A stretch of 64,000 nt of DNA from Pirellula sp. (GCA_021300155.1 JAJTID010000001.1:144141-208140); one strand, 5' to 3'; shown: positions 9,556 to 18,893, counted from the stretch's first letter. Notes: generated from the sequence alone by a model not told the origin. Numbers and translations: made by a program.

Positions 9556-10887
9556 TTATTGGGCGATAGAGTAACAGATCGTTTCCTTGTCATTTCGAAC
9601 GTAGAGGCAACGATTGGCATATGCAGGATAATTCCACACGACACTTCTCCCGAAACAATCATTGGTTGGTTCTATCACATGATATCGCCCAACCTCTTCA
9701 TACTTCTCTGGCGAAAGTTTCGCGATGATAAAGTCACCGGTCTCACTGACGATGTAGTATCGGTCCCCAACCTTGTTCAAAAATGCTGTACCATGCGAAG
9801 CACGACGGTCGCCACCCGATGTGGGTTGAAACGTTTCCCACATTCGCGTTCCATCTGATGCGCGAACGCACATCAATGGTCCTTTGCCGCAATCGCAGCC
9901 ATACAAGTAATCTCCTTCAAAAATCGGAGTGCTCTCACTGCAATAGACGGCATTCTTTGGGTTACCTTTCCACAAAACCTCGACCCCTGGCTTATCTTGC
10001 TTCAATCGAAACATCTGTGCCACTTCTCCAATGCCACTAGCGTACATGAGGTCGCCAGAAACAACTGGAGGAGTGATCGACATTTCATACTTGGGAACCA
10101 ATGGGGTAGACCAATAGACTTTGCCATTCGTTGGATTCAGTGCATGCAAACTCTGCGGTTCCCATATCAATAGCTGATCAACATTGGCAGCACGAATCAG
10201 CGTGGGCGGGCAATACCCTATCTCCTTGCCGGACAATGCCCGCCAGTTCTCTTTTCCTGTCTTCTTGTCTAGCGAAACGACCAGCGATCCTTCGCCGCCA
10301 GCGAGCAATACGATCTGTTCCCCAATCACCAGCGGTGATGCAGAATATCCCCACATCGGTGATTCGGTTTTGAATCGTTCCTTCAATTGCGTATTCCAAA
10401 TGACCTCACCCTTGTCAGCCGACAAGCAAGTGAAGTCTCCTTCTGCGCCGAGGAAATAGACCATTCCGTCATCGACGGTCGGAGTAACTCGAGGCCCACT
10501 CGGGTAAGACAACTCATAAGCTCGGTCGTAACTGTAACTCCAAATCTTCTTTCCGCTCGATGCATCAAAGCAGTGGATGGCCTCTTTTCCTGTTAGCTTG
10601 TCACGGCCGCCAGGGTTGTTCGTCGACTCTCCAGATTCTTTCATATAGTCGGTAACGTACACCCGCCCATTTGAAACCGCCGGGCCTGAGTAGCCGAGGC
10701 TGACCGGTGCACTCCAAAGCTTCTTTAGTCCGTCCTTGGGGATCTCACGGAGTACTCCCAGCTCGGCATACTCGCCCGTTCGCTTAGGGCCATTCCATTG
10801 TGCCCAATCTTCCGCATCAACCTCACTGCTTGTCCATGGGCTGACAGTCACTGCGGATAGTAACAAAGTCGCAAAATGCAATCGCAT
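9556..10887 (-). CDS. Secreted PQQ-type beta-propeller protein
   Basis: A 443-residue exported protein with an N-terminal signal peptide (MRLHFATLLLSAVTVSPW, then DAEDWAQWNGPKRTGEY). The body consists of repeats of the PQQ / quinoprotein dehydrogenase-like propeller blade, visible as HCFDASSGKKIWSY, CLSADKGEVIW, SLDKKTGKENW, ALNPTNGKVYW and CVRASDGTRMWE. Planctomycetes carry many such 'outer membrane assembly protein BamB-like' propellers. The opening WAQWNGPKRTGEY is typical of that group. No catalytic quinoprotein residues can be assigned, so a binding or scaffold role is as likely as an enzyme. It lies just upstream of dinB on the same strand and diverges from the fused spermidine synthase gene. 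Confidence 0.88.
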   Translation of the reverse strand: MRLHFATLLLSAVTVSPWTSSEVDAEDWAQWNGPKRTGEYAELGVLREIPKDGLKKLWSAPVSLGYSGPAVSNGRVYVTDYMKESGESTNNPGGRDKLTGKEAIHCFDASSGKKIWSYSYDRAYELSYPSGPRVTPTVDDGMVYFLGAEGDFTCLSADKGEVIWNTQLKERFKTESPMWGYSASPLVIGEQIVLLAGGEGSLVVSLDKKTGKENWRALSGKEIGYCPPTLIRAANVDQLLIWEPQSLHALNPTNGKVYWSTPLVPKYEMSITPPVVSGDLMYASGIGEVAQMFRLKQDKPGVEVLWKGNPKNAVYCSESTPIFEGDYLYGCDCGKGPLMCVRASDGTRMWETFQPTSGGDRRASHGTAFLNKVGDRYYIVSETGDFIIAKLSPEKYEEVGRYHVIEPTNDCFGRSVVWNYPAYANRCLYVRNDKETICYSIAQ

Positions 10888-11190
10888 CGTCTAGATTCTT
10901 CTTCAGGGGGAAAGCACTGTGTCAAAAAACCGATGCTGAATTGTAGCAATACCAGCCGTTCTTTGTCCTATTCCCAACGCTTTCACCAACGCCGGAAAAT
11001 TCGGAATAATCATAAAAGTCTTGCCATGTTCCGGGAAAATTCTTTGGTTTTCGATTTTCGTTCATCGTCGCGCCTTGAAGCGCGGTTAAGAACCATCAGT
11101 CCATTATCGAGTGTTCCTCATACGTAATTCGTATCCTCTTGTGCTGTATGAGGGGGCATTGCGTCAACTATTAGATGGCTGCACGAAACC
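10888..11190. other. Divergent intergenic region, no gene seen
   Basis: This stretch of 303 bases separates two divergently oriented start codons, so it should contain promoters for both. It is AT-richer than the flanking genes in places. I see no convincing reading frame, RNA structure or operator in it. Confidence 0.4.
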
Positions 11191-13332
11191 ATGACAACAG
11201 CATCCTGTTCAGAGAATTGTGATTCACTAAGCGACGTTAAGGAAGATTCCGTTGTTTTACAACCGAGTCGAAGTCCATGGTCATGGGCTCCTTTGTTTGC
11301 CGTTACTATTTTTCTCGGCGCATTTCTCCTCTTTCAAGTACAACCGATCATGGGCAAGTTCATTCTACCATGGTTTGGAGGTAGCCCAGGCGTCTGGACG
11401 ACGTGCATGTTGTTCTTTCAATTGATGCTGTTTGCTGGATACATGTACACCTACATTCTCTCCAGGTGGTTTTCGCTCCAATTACAAATCGCGATTCACG
11501 TGTTTTTGCTTATCGTCTCAATGTGTGCTTTGCCAATCTCGCCAGAAGCGGACTGGAAGCCAACGGCCGGCGAGTCACCAATCCCCTTGATTACCTTGCT
11601 CCTTTTGTGCAAAGTGGGAGCTCCTTACTTCCTACTATCAGCCACAGGACCATTGCTACAAAGCTGGTTGAGCGCGAGTCGAATCATCGATAAGCCCTAC
11701 CGGCTTTATTCATTGTCCAATCTCGGGTCTGTGCTGGCATTGCTGAGCTTTCCATTCCTGTTTGAACCTTCTTTTTCATCGGCCGAGCAGTCTGCACTTT
11801 GGTCGATGCTTTTCGTTCTTTATGGATTGCTGTGTATCGTCGCCGGTTGGGGAATAAGCCGGATAAGGATTTGTTCCGTCGACAAGCCAGGATCCAACTC
11901 TAGTGTCGAAGTGGATAATTCGATTGTGGTTTCTAAGTCGCAGTGGACCGGTTGGCTCGTCTGCGCGGCTTTGCCCACAGCAATGCTTCTCGCGACAACC
12001 AATCAAGTTTGCTTAGATACAGCGGTCGTCCCCTTTCTCTGGGTGATTCCACTCGCCGTGTATTTGCTCTCTTTTATCTTGACATTCGAAAGCGATCGTT
12101 GGTATTCGAGACGTCCCTGTATTCAGTTCGCCGCGATTTCATTTCTAGCGTTGTACGGCAGCAAACTGCTTGACCTAAAGCTGCCGCTGGGTTGCGAGAT
12201 CAGTCTCTATTTTTCAGGTTTGTTTTTTGTATGCATGGTATGCCACGGAGAATTGGTGGCAAACCGGCCACATCCCTCCAAGCTCACTCTGTTCTACATG
12301 ACCATTTCGGCGGGTGGGGCAATAGCAGGACTGTTTGTGGGGTTGATCGCGCCAAACATTTTCCAAGGGTTCTATGAGTTTCAATTGACACTGTTGTGTT
12401 GCCTCATGCTCTTTCTCGCAACGTATCTTCAGTCTAATACTTTGTGGACCACGCGAGTTCCTGCTTGGAGTAAAGTCGCCATAGCGATTGGTGTACCCGC
12501 ATTTGTCTACCTGCTTTTGACCATTTCGAATGCTCGCTCGAACCAACAAATCGTTGCCAAGAGAAACTTTTATGGTGTACTGAGTGTTACCGAGGGACGT
12601 GATTCCCGATCGGGTACGACCATTCGGAAACTCGTCCATGGCCGGGTTGTGCATGGCTCACAATTTATGGACCAAAACGTCGTACACTTGCCTACGACCT
12701 ACTACACACCGACCTCGGGTGTCGGCCGGACGCTTCGAACCATGGCATTGCCAAACTGTCGCGTGGGTGTGGTTGGTCTCGGTGCGGGAACGTTAGCAAC
12801 GTATGGCAGCCTTGGCGATTACTATCGCTTTTACGAAATCAATCCTGATGTTATCGATATAGCGCAGAACTACTTTACGTTTCTTCGAGATTCGTTGGCA
12901 TCGACCGAGTTAGTTCTTGGCGATGCTCGATTGCAGTTAGAGAAGGAAGTTCCTCAGGAATTCGACTTGCTCGTCTTGGATGCTTTCAGCGGAGACGCGA
13001 TTCCCGTGCACTTGCTCACCACCGAGGCGATGCAGATTTACAAACGGAATTTGAAACCAGACGGAAAAATGGCCATCCATATTTCCAATCTCTACTTTGA
13101 TCTGAAGTCGATCGTCCTCGGGCTAGCCGAATCACAACAAATGCATTGCTGCTTTGCCGACGGTCTGGAAGAAGAAAGCCCGAATGCGTATGCTTCCATG
13201 TGGGCTATCTTATCCAGCGACGAGAAATGGCTCAGTCACTTCACAGAAACTGAACCAACCCATACAAGGAGTTATACCAAACCGATCCTTTGGACCGACG
13301 ACAAAAACAATCTATTTGAAGTTCTTAAGTAA
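11191..13332 (+). CDS. Membrane-fused spermidine synthase-like protein
   Basis: A 713-residue two-part protein. Residues from about 28 to 460 are hydrophobic with many membrane helices, starting FAVTIFLGAFLLFQVQPIMGK, the hallmark of the 'fused MFS/spermidine synthase' family. From about 490 on there is a soluble Rossmann-type domain like spermidine synthase: VGVVGLGAGTLATYG near residue 525 (the S-adenosylmethionine-type glycine loop), YEINPDVIDIA, LGDARLQLE and LLVLDAFSGDAIPVHLLT. Spermidine synthases transfer aminopropyl groups; the activity of the fused family is largely untested, so polyamine synthesis is inference. The last eight bases overlap the convergent mutY gene. The start ATG 11191 leads into MTTASCSENCDS. 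Confidence 0.88.
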   Translation: MTTASCSENCDSLSDVKEDSVVLQPSRSPWSWAPLFAVTIFLGAFLLFQVQPIMGKFILPWFGGSPGVWTTCMLFFQLMLFAGYMYTYILSRWFSLQLQIAIHVFLLIVSMCALPISPEADWKPTAGESPIPLITLLLLCKVGAPYFLLSATGPLLQSWLSASRIIDKPYRLYSLSNLGSVLALLSFPFLFEPSFSSAEQSALWSMLFVLYGLLCIVAGWGISRIRICSVDKPGSNSSVEVDNSIVVSKSQWTGWLVCAALPTAMLLATTNQVCLDTAVVPFLWVIPLAVYLLSFILTFESDRWYSRRPCIQFAAISFLALYGSKLLDLKLPLGCEISLYFSGLFFVCMVCHGELVANRPHPSKLTLFYMTISAGGAIAGLFVGLIAPNIFQGFYEFQLTLLCCLMLFLATYLQSNTLWTTRVPAWSKVAIAIGVPAFVYLLLTISNARSNQQIVAKRNFYGVLSVTEGRDSRSGTTIRKLVHGRVVHGSQFMDQNVVHLPTTYYTPTSGVGRTLRTMALPNCRVGVVGLGAGTLATYGSLGDYYRFYEINPDVIDIAQNYFTFLRDSLASTELVLGDARLQLEKEVPQEFDLLVLDAFSGDAIPVHLLTTEAMQIYKRNLKPDGKMAIHISNLYFDLKSIVLGLAESQQMHCCFADGLEEESPNAYASMWAILSSDEKWLSHFTETEPTHTRSYTKPILWTDDKNNLFEVLK

Positions 13333-14419
13333 GCTGTTTCCATAGCCGCTTCCCGGTAGAGCTCAATGGTAATGTCGCAAGTTGGTCTCTCGTTCGCCAT
13401 TCGAGACCGACTCTATTCGGTCTGGACTGCGGTGATAAAGCGGCTTCGAAACAATAAAGTGTAATGCGATACTTGGTGACACCATGCTTCATGGATGACA
13501 TAAGCGATCGAATTTCGATCGACAGATCGTACTTCGACAAGAATTGAGTTGCGAGCGACTCCTCAATCGACTCACCTGCTGAGAGTTTCGAAACATCGAA
13601 TCGTGGAAAATCCCAAAGGCCCGCCCAGCGTTCCTCTGGCAAGCACAACCGCACTAGATAGCCTTTCTTCGGATGATGGATCAACAACGCCGCTTCGGTT
13701 CTGTCCTCGTATATCTTTGCCGGTTTCGGTGATGGAATCTCAGCTTGCGATCCAGATTCATATGTTGGGCACATTTGATGGAGTGGGCAAACGAGGCAAT
13801 GCGGATTTTTGGGCAGGCAGATTTGTGACCCGATCTCCATGAACGCTTGATTGGTTTCGCCACTTCCGGTCTTCGTGGGGAGAATCGCCGTCGCGAAGTT
13901 CCATAGCTCGGATTGGATCTTCGCGTCTGTGAGTTGCCCTTTCAGTTTAAGAAGCCGAGCGAAAATGCGTTGTGTGTTCGCTTCGACGATCGGAGAAGGA
14001 AGATCGAAAGCAAACGAACGGATGGCCCCCGCGGTGTAGCGTCCAATTCCAGGCAAAGAAAGAATCTGATCGTAATCAGAGGGGAAAATGCCTCCGTGTT
14101 TTGCAACAACCAGTTTTGCCGCTGCGTGCATTTGTTTCGCGCGGCGGTAGTACCCCAACCCGGCCCAATAGAATAAGACCCGTTCTTCGTCCGCTCTCGC
14201 CAAATCTCCCACCGTCGAGAACTCTTCCATGAACCGATGGAAATAAGGGACGACGGTCGCCACCTGCGTTTGCTGCAGCATGATCTCACTCACCCAGATG
14301 GAGTAAGCATCGTTGGTCCTCCGCCATGGCAAGTCTCGCTTGTGATCGCGATACCATGCGACAGACTTTGATCTCAGTTTTTGAAGTTCCTGTGTGGACC
14401 AAACCTTCATGCTGTGCAA
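13325..14419 (-). CDS. mutY: A/G-specific adenine DNA glycosylase
   Basis: MutY removes adenine mispaired with 8-oxoguanine. The 364-residue protein has LPWRRTNDAYSIWVSEIMLQQTQV with the catalytic glutamate, the helix-hairpin-helix LPGIGRYTAGAI, and the iron-sulfur cluster ligands in the pattern C-x6-C-x2-C-x5-C (CLPKNPHCLVCPLHQMC). A C-terminal NUDIX-like domain for 8-oxoguanine recognition follows (KGYLVRLCLPEERWAGLWDFPRF). The position normally occupied by the catalytic aspartate (V/L-D-G-N) reads V-E-A-N, a conservative change worth testing. Its 3' end overlaps the convergent spermidine synthase-like gene by eight bases. Starts at 14419 and 14410 are both possible. Confidence 0.95.
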   Translation of the reverse strand: MHSMKVWSTQELQKLRSKSVAWYRDHKRDLPWRRTNDAYSIWVSEIMLQQTQVATVVPYFHRFMEEFSTVGDLARADEERVLFYWAGLGYYRRAKQMHAAAKLVVAKHGGIFPSDYDQILSLPGIGRYTAGAIRSFAFDLPSPIVEANTQRIFARLLKLKGQLTDAKIQSELWNFATAILPTKTGSGETNQAFMEIGSQICLPKNPHCLVCPLHQMCPTYESGSQAEIPSPKPAKIYEDRTEAALLIHHPKKGYLVRLCLPEERWAGLWDFPRFDVSKLSAGESIEESLATQFLSKYDLSIEIRSLMSSMKHGVTKYRITLYCFEAALSPQSRPNRVGLEWRTRDQLATLPLSSTGKRLWKQLT

Positions 14420-14558
14420 CGCTTCCCTTGTTGTTTATTGCCTAACACACAGTTTGAATTGTAAAGGAGCTTTGAAGGATTCAGTAGTGCAACCGATTAC
14501 GCAGCGGATTCAGGTTGTGCGGATTGGAACGGTTGAAATCGGTCACGAAATGCGATTT

Positions 14559-14622
14559 GGAGAGGAAAGCGATGAAACTATTTGGCAACCAGGAGCCAGA
14601 TATTCTAGCTTTACTGTACTAA
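14559..14622 (+). other. Strong Shine-Dalgarno and 16-codon reading frame, in frame with 14647-14883
   Basis: GGAGAGGA at 14559-14566 stands five bases before ATG 14572. That ATG opens MKLFGNQEPDILALLY and stops at TAA 14620-14622. The codons after the stop continue in the same frame (RNETVCDLMIELERS) into the small gene 14647-14883. Either a nonsense mutation has split one gene of about 104 codons, or this is a leader peptide. Confidence 0.45.
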
Positions 14623-14646
14623 AGAAATGAAACCGTTTGCGACTTG

Positions 14647-14883
14647 ATGATCGAACTGGAGCGCAGCATGATTTCCTGGCAACAAAGGGAACAAGAAGAG
14701 TCCTATCTAAGAACTCTTGAAGAACTTTTGCTTCGAAGACTTAGAAATAGCGATGAACCGGTTCCTGCCGTCGATGGACGAGCCACGGAAGGAGTTTCCC
14801 TCTCTCGGTTCTCTATCGAAATCAATGAAGAACTAGACCGCCTTGAGTCAATACTTGCAGAGGAACTCTCCTACTGCGATTGA
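14647..14883 (+). CDS. Small hypothetical protein, possibly the 3' part of a split gene
   Basis: A 78-residue, strongly acidic, helix-prone protein (SWQQREQEESYLRTLEELLLRRLR and then EINEELDRLESILAEELSYCD); coiled-coil pairing is plausible. I do not recognise the family. The start is unsure: ATG 14647 and ATG 14668 have no good ribosome-binding site, whereas the much better site at 14559-14566 serves an ATG at 14572 in the same frame that is cut off by TAA 14620. If that stop is recent, the original protein began at 14572. The gene lies between mutY (divergent) and the gene pair at 14944-16405 (convergent). Confidence 0.45.
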   Translation: MIELERSMISWQQREQEESYLRTLEELLLRRLRNSDEPVPAVDGRATEGVSLSRFSIEINEELDRLESILAEELSYCD

Positions 14884-14943
14884 CAGTTATTGTCGTTGAC
14901 CGCTCCGCCGATGAAAAATCCTGATACTGTTGTTCACCGCCTA

Positions 14944-15363
14944 TCATCCAGCAGATCCTACCGCTTCATCACACTGTCGGATCTGATACTCTGCCTTATT
15001 GGGTACGAGATCTAGACGCAATGTGATGGGAATACTCGAGGTGTTCGATTCCATGCATGTGATCACGGACTGGACCGTTACTGCGTGGAAAGAGGAGGCT
15101 GTCTCGCTCAAAGCATCAATCACGATCACTGGTTCGCTCGTAGCCTTAATCTCCAAAAGACCTTTCAAATATCCTTTCACGAGAGGATAAGGTCTTAATC
15201 CTTCCGAGGCACTCGCGATAAATGTATCGTACGGTCCCTTGTCCGAGAATCCGAACAACACACGCTGTTTCGTACCGTCTGGATCAGCAACGACCGAGGG
15301 GCCTAAAGGTTGTTTGTCCTTTAACAGTAAGTACATTGGTATTTTAGTTGTAAGTAGGTTCAT
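14944..15363 (-). CDS. Hypothetical protein coupled to floA
   Basis: A 139-residue protein with no family I recognise. No signal peptide or membrane helix stands out; it contains GTKQRVLFGFSDKGPYDTFIA and ITLRLDLVPNKAEYQIRQCDEA, suggestive of a beta-rich fold. The start overlaps the last 20 bases of floA in another frame, so the two are probably co-transcribed and translationally coupled. This suggests a function linked to the FloA membrane platform, but that rests on position alone. A later start at residue 10 (Met) would almost remove the overlap. Confidence 0.6.
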   Translation of the reverse strand: MNLLTTKIPMYLLLKDKQPLGPSVVADPDGTKQRVLFGFSDKGPYDTFIASASEGLRPYPLVKGYLKGLLEIKATSEPVIVIDALSETASSFHAVTVQSVITCMESNTSSIPITLRLDLVPNKAEYQIRQCDEAVGSAG

Positions 15364-16405
15364 TTCCGAATCCTCGTTTTGTAACAGGTTTGATTACTTT
15401 AGGCTTCAGTGGTTGCAGGGCCTTTTCGGTAACTGCATCCCAGGCATTTTGTCGAAAGGCTTCCGCAATAGCCGACGGAATCAATGCTTCTGACAAAACG
15501 TATTGCGAGCGACGTTCAACAACTTTCGCTCTCATGACTTGCGTTTCTGCAACCGCTTCGGCACGACGCCCCTCGGCATGAGCTTGCGCAATGCGGGTAT
15601 CTGCATTTGCTTGGTCGATCTGCAGCCTCGCTCCAATATTCGCACCGACTTCGATGTTCGCGATGTCGATCGAAACAATCTCGAACGCAGTACTAGCATC
15701 CAGCCCTCTATCCAAAACATTCTTGGCGATCTGCGATGGTTTTGCTAGGACATCCATATGGTTGTCGGCGAGTCCAATGGCTGTGATGATTCCCTGCCCG
15801 ACTCTCGCGATAATCGTTTCTTCCGTTGCGCCACCTATCAGTTGGTTTAAATTGGTTCGGACGGTGACACGCGCCGAAACTTTCAGTTCAACTCCATTCC
15901 TAGCGATGGCGCTCAAAGTTGCTCTGCTGTTTTGAAGATCTGGGGGGCAGCGAATCACCTGCGGCAGAATGCTTGTCTGCACCGCAGACAAAACATCGCG
16001 TCCTGCCAAGTCGATCGCGGCGGCTCTATCGTAGTCGAGCTGTATTCCCGCGCGATCGGCAGCGATGATGGCTCGAATAACGTGCGATACATCGCCTCCC
16101 GCTAAAACGTGGGACATCAACCTAGCTGTCGACATGCCTCCTTCGTCCGCATCAATTCGCAACCCAGCTTGCCGTCCCATGACTTTTGCATCCACAATCG
16201 TGCTGTGCTTGATGCCGAGTAAAGTCATTGCGATCAAGCTGGAGAGTCGCACTTCTGCGCCGGACGAATACGCTTGCAACCAGTACACTCCCCATTTCAT
16301 AGCTACAAAAACCACTACCACCACCATCAATGCTGTGAGAATGCCAACGATAAGAAGCGGCATAGTCCAGCTTATGGCAAAAAAATAGATCGAGTTGCTT
16401 TCCAT
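15344..16405 (-). CDS. floA: Flotillin-like protein FloA
   Basis: FloA belongs to the SPFH/flotillin-like group (formerly UPF0365), which forms membrane microdomain scaffolds. The 353-residue protein starts with a hydrophobic segment (about residues 12-40, PLLIVGILTALMVVVVVFVA) that anchors it in the membrane. The family core follows: VRLSSLIAMTLLGIKHSTIV, then GGDVSHVIRAIIAADRAGI and the SPFH-like ARVTVRTNLNQLIGGATEETI. An alanine-glutamate-rich helical region (DTRIAQAHAEGRRAEAVAETQVMRAK) fits the oligomerisation segment. GAGGGAAAG stands just before the ATG. It overlaps the downstream hypothetical gene by 20 bases. Confidence 0.95.
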   Translation of the reverse strand: MESNSIYFFAISWTMPLLIVGILTALMVVVVVFVAMKWGVYWLQAYSSGAEVRLSSLIAMTLLGIKHSTIVDAKVMGRQAGLRIDADEGGMSTARLMSHVLAGGDVSHVIRAIIAADRAGIQLDYDRAAAIDLAGRDVLSAVQTSILPQVIRCPPDLQNSRATLSAIARNGVELKVSARVTVRTNLNQLIGGATEETIIARVGQGIITAIGLADNHMDVLAKPSQIAKNVLDRGLDASTAFEIVSIDIANIEVGANIGARLQIDQANADTRIAQAHAEGRRAEAVAETQVMRAKVVERRSQYVLSEALIPSAIAEAFRQNAWDAVTEKALQPLKPKVIKPVTKRGFGNEPTYN

Positions 16406-16597
16406 CTTTCCCTCCGACGAAACACGAGATTCGGAGCCCTAAGAGAAAACAACTGCTCTCGAAGCGACTAAGGCATCACAAGGCGATTGGTGGTTCGTGT
16501 CCATGCGAAGCGAAGGTCTTATTGCTTTAATTACAGCACGTCGCGTGACTGGCTGTCGCTTTAATCCCAACTCGAAGCGTGCGCTCGCACCTTCGGG

Positions 16598-16945
16598 TTG
16601 GGACAGATCCTCTGCCTAGCGGCAACACTACCTACTGCTCGCTTATGTGTCATGAAATCTTTTAACTGCGTTGATATTGTAGGATGCATCTCGTTGCCTT
16701 CGAACGTCGAAACAGGAATAATGTCAAGAAATCGAACGCTTCTATGTGGAAATGGCAATCGAAAGAGAATCGAGCAAGCGCGATCGCTACTCACTTCTTC
16801 TGCAACAACACCCACAGAAACTGCCTCTGAGCCAGACGTGTCATCAGACGTAGAACTAAAACATCGATGTCCAATATGTAACACCGATGGACCGAAGAGG
16901 TCGATCAGCTGCTCGGCTTTCTCCGCTGGGGCATTTCATAACTGA
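16598..16945 (+). pseudogene. Possible remnant of an IS91-type transposase C-terminus
   Basis: A reading frame of about 115 codons in an otherwise empty kilobase. Its second half, LLCGNGNRKRIEQARSLL followed by a gap and then HRCPICNTDGP, resembles the C-terminus of IS91/IS801-family transposases: a basic helix after the RIRHYG-type motif, then a CPxC zinc-knuckle. The RIRHYG motif itself is not intact and the catalytic HUH and tyrosine regions are absent. If correct, it is a short, mutated scrap. The likeness is loose, and a chance reading frame is a real alternative. Confidence 0.3.
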
Positions 16946-17431
16946 TGACGGATTGCATCCGCTGCTTGCAAAACCAACACCCCTGATCCAACTCCTCGGA
17001 GATTCGCATCAACTCTGCGGCGGACTCTAACCAGAACTCGACTTCAAAATTCACTCGAAAATCCCTTACCTGACCTTCGCTAACCCCCCATTAGCGCCCA
17101 ACTGATGAAAGGGACGAACCAACTAAAGGATTAGATTCTGCGTATTTGTTCCGGGGACGAATGTGGACTGGACTGCGGGTGATCGCCCGATCTGGTGATT
17201 GCCCAATCTATGGTGAGGGGCTGAAGAGTTTAGCCGGAATCTTACCATGTGGCTTCTCGAATACGGTCGTGTTTCGCCAGCCGCATTGCAATCGCAGTTG
17301 GTCGAAGCTATTTTCTATATAGCAACCAGCTCCGAGTAGCTGCTTTGTTTTTTGATCAATGTTTTGGGTGATGTTTTGCCACTGAACCCACATGCCAATC
17401 CTTGAATTCTCCCCCATCCTGGAAATGCTAC
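16946..17431. other. Intergenic region, no gene seen
   Basis: About 490 bases upstream of the sulfatase gene. Short reading frames exist on both strands, but none shows a domain, signal peptide or ribosome-binding site. The promoter for the sulfatase gene should lie here. Confidence 0.35.
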
Positions 17432-18862
17432 ATGAGTCGTTCTTCAAACTTCGGGACTGTTGCTTGCTTTCTCATCTTCGGTTTTTGCCTCCTTACAGTT
17501 CGGCAATCGCTAGCGGTCGAGCGGCCGAATGTGCTGTTTCTCTTTGCCGACGACTTCAGTTATGAGGCAATAGACGCTTTGGGGTATACTGACATTGAAA
17601 CTCCGAACCTTGACCGACTGGTCAAACGGGGCACAACGTTTACGCATGCTTACAACATGGGTGGCTGGAATGGCGCGATCTGCGTTGCAAGTCGCAATAT
17701 GCTGTTGACCGGTCGAAGTCTGTGGCGGGCCGAACAGATTGCAAAGTCAACGCAGGAAGAGTGTAAAGCTGGCCGACTTTGGCCGCAGCTTTTGAAGAAC
17801 GTCGGATATGACACTTACATGACCGGGAAGTGGCACATTCAAGCAAAGCCAGAGCTAGCTTTTGATGTCGTGCGACATGTCCGACCTGGGATGCCAGACA
17901 CGGTTCCTGCTTCCTATGTTCGCCCCGCGCCGGGTAAGATCGATGATTGGTCTGCCTCCGATACTAGCCTCGGCGGCTTTTGGAATGGAGGGAAGCATTG
18001 GTCAGAGGTCGGAGCTGATGATGCAATCAATTTTATTGAGATGGCCAAATCAAAAGCCAACCCCTTCTTTATGTACATCGCTTTCAATGCACCTCACGAT
18101 CCTCGTCAGTCACCTCAAGAATTCTTGGATAAGTATCCTGTCAGCCGAATCAAACTTCCCAAAAGCTTTTTATCAGAGTATCCCTACAAAGACGCAATTG
18201 GTTGCGGGCCAAGCCTACGAGATGAGAAGCTAGCTCCATTTCCGCGAACCGAGCACTCCATTCAGATTCACCGCCGAGAATACTATTCATTGATCACTCA
18301 TCTGGATCAACAGATCGGTCGTATCCTCGATTCCCTAGAAAAGTCAGGGCTTGCCGAAAATACTTATGTATTCTTTACGGCAGATCATGGGTTGGCCGTT
18401 GGAAATCACGGTCTGGTTGGCAAGCAGAACATGTACGATCACAGTATACGTGTCCCGTTTATTGTTAACGGCCCGCAAGTGAAGAGAGATCATAAGGTTT
18501 CGGCTCCTATCTACTTGCAAGACGTGATGGCAACTACTTTAGAGTTAGCAAGTGTCCCCAAACCTTCTACGACGGATTTCCACAGTTTCCTTCCGCTCCT
18601 TCGCGGCGAAACCGATCGGTCACGTTACGATGCTATCTATGGCGCCTATCTTCAGCTGCAACGATGTGTCATCATGGATCAATGGAAGCTGATCGTCTAT
18701 CCAGCCGCAGGCGTCAGTCGGTTGTACGACTTGAACAACGATCCGTTGGAATTGAAGGATGTCGCGAGCGATCCAGCCAATACGGATCGTAAGAAAGTGT
18801 TGTTTCAGAAGTTGCTGACGTTGCAAAGCGAGTTCGGCGACAAACTGAGTCTCAAGCCTTGA
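17432..18862 (+). CDS. Secreted sulfatase
   Basis: A 476-residue type I sulfatase, expected to hydrolyse sulfate esters outside the cytoplasm after conversion of its cysteine to formylglycine. A signal peptide (ACFLIFGFCLLTVRQSLA) precedes ERPNVLFLFADDFS, where the DD pair binds calcium. The maturation motif is CVASRNMLLTG (Cys at about residue 84), with Ala where most members have Pro. Later features are the family's GKWH motif, a second metal-binding pair in FFTADHGLAVGNHG, and a C-terminal LYDLNNDPLELKDVA. ATG 17432 is preferred to an in-frame TTG at 17402, because the signal peptide begins here. It converges on thiO with 31 bases between. The substrate cannot be read from sequence. Confidence 0.92.
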   Translation: MSRSSNFGTVACFLIFGFCLLTVRQSLAVERPNVLFLFADDFSYEAIDALGYTDIETPNLDRLVKRGTTFTHAYNMGGWNGAICVASRNMLLTGRSLWRAEQIAKSTQEECKAGRLWPQLLKNVGYDTYMTGKWHIQAKPELAFDVVRHVRPGMPDTVPASYVRPAPGKIDDWSASDTSLGGFWNGGKHWSEVGADDAINFIEMAKSKANPFFMYIAFNAPHDPRQSPQEFLDKYPVSRIKLPKSFLSEYPYKDAIGCGPSLRDEKLAPFPRTEHSIQIHRREYYSLITHLDQQIGRILDSLEKSGLAENTYVFFTADHGLAVGNHGLVGKQNMYDHSIRVPFIVNGPQVKRDHKVSAPIYLQDVMATTLELASVPKPSTTDFHSFLPLLRGETDRSRYDAIYGAYLQLQRCVIMDQWKLIVYPAAGVSRLYDLNNDPLELKDVASDPANTDRKKVLFQKLLTLQSEFGDKLSLKP

Positions 18863-18893
18863 AATGGATGCGTTCGCATTTTCATTACAAAGC

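Noticed and set aside
17208..17447. Minus-strand 79-codon frame upstream of the sulfatase.
   Set aside because: No recognisable features; it overlaps the sulfatase start.
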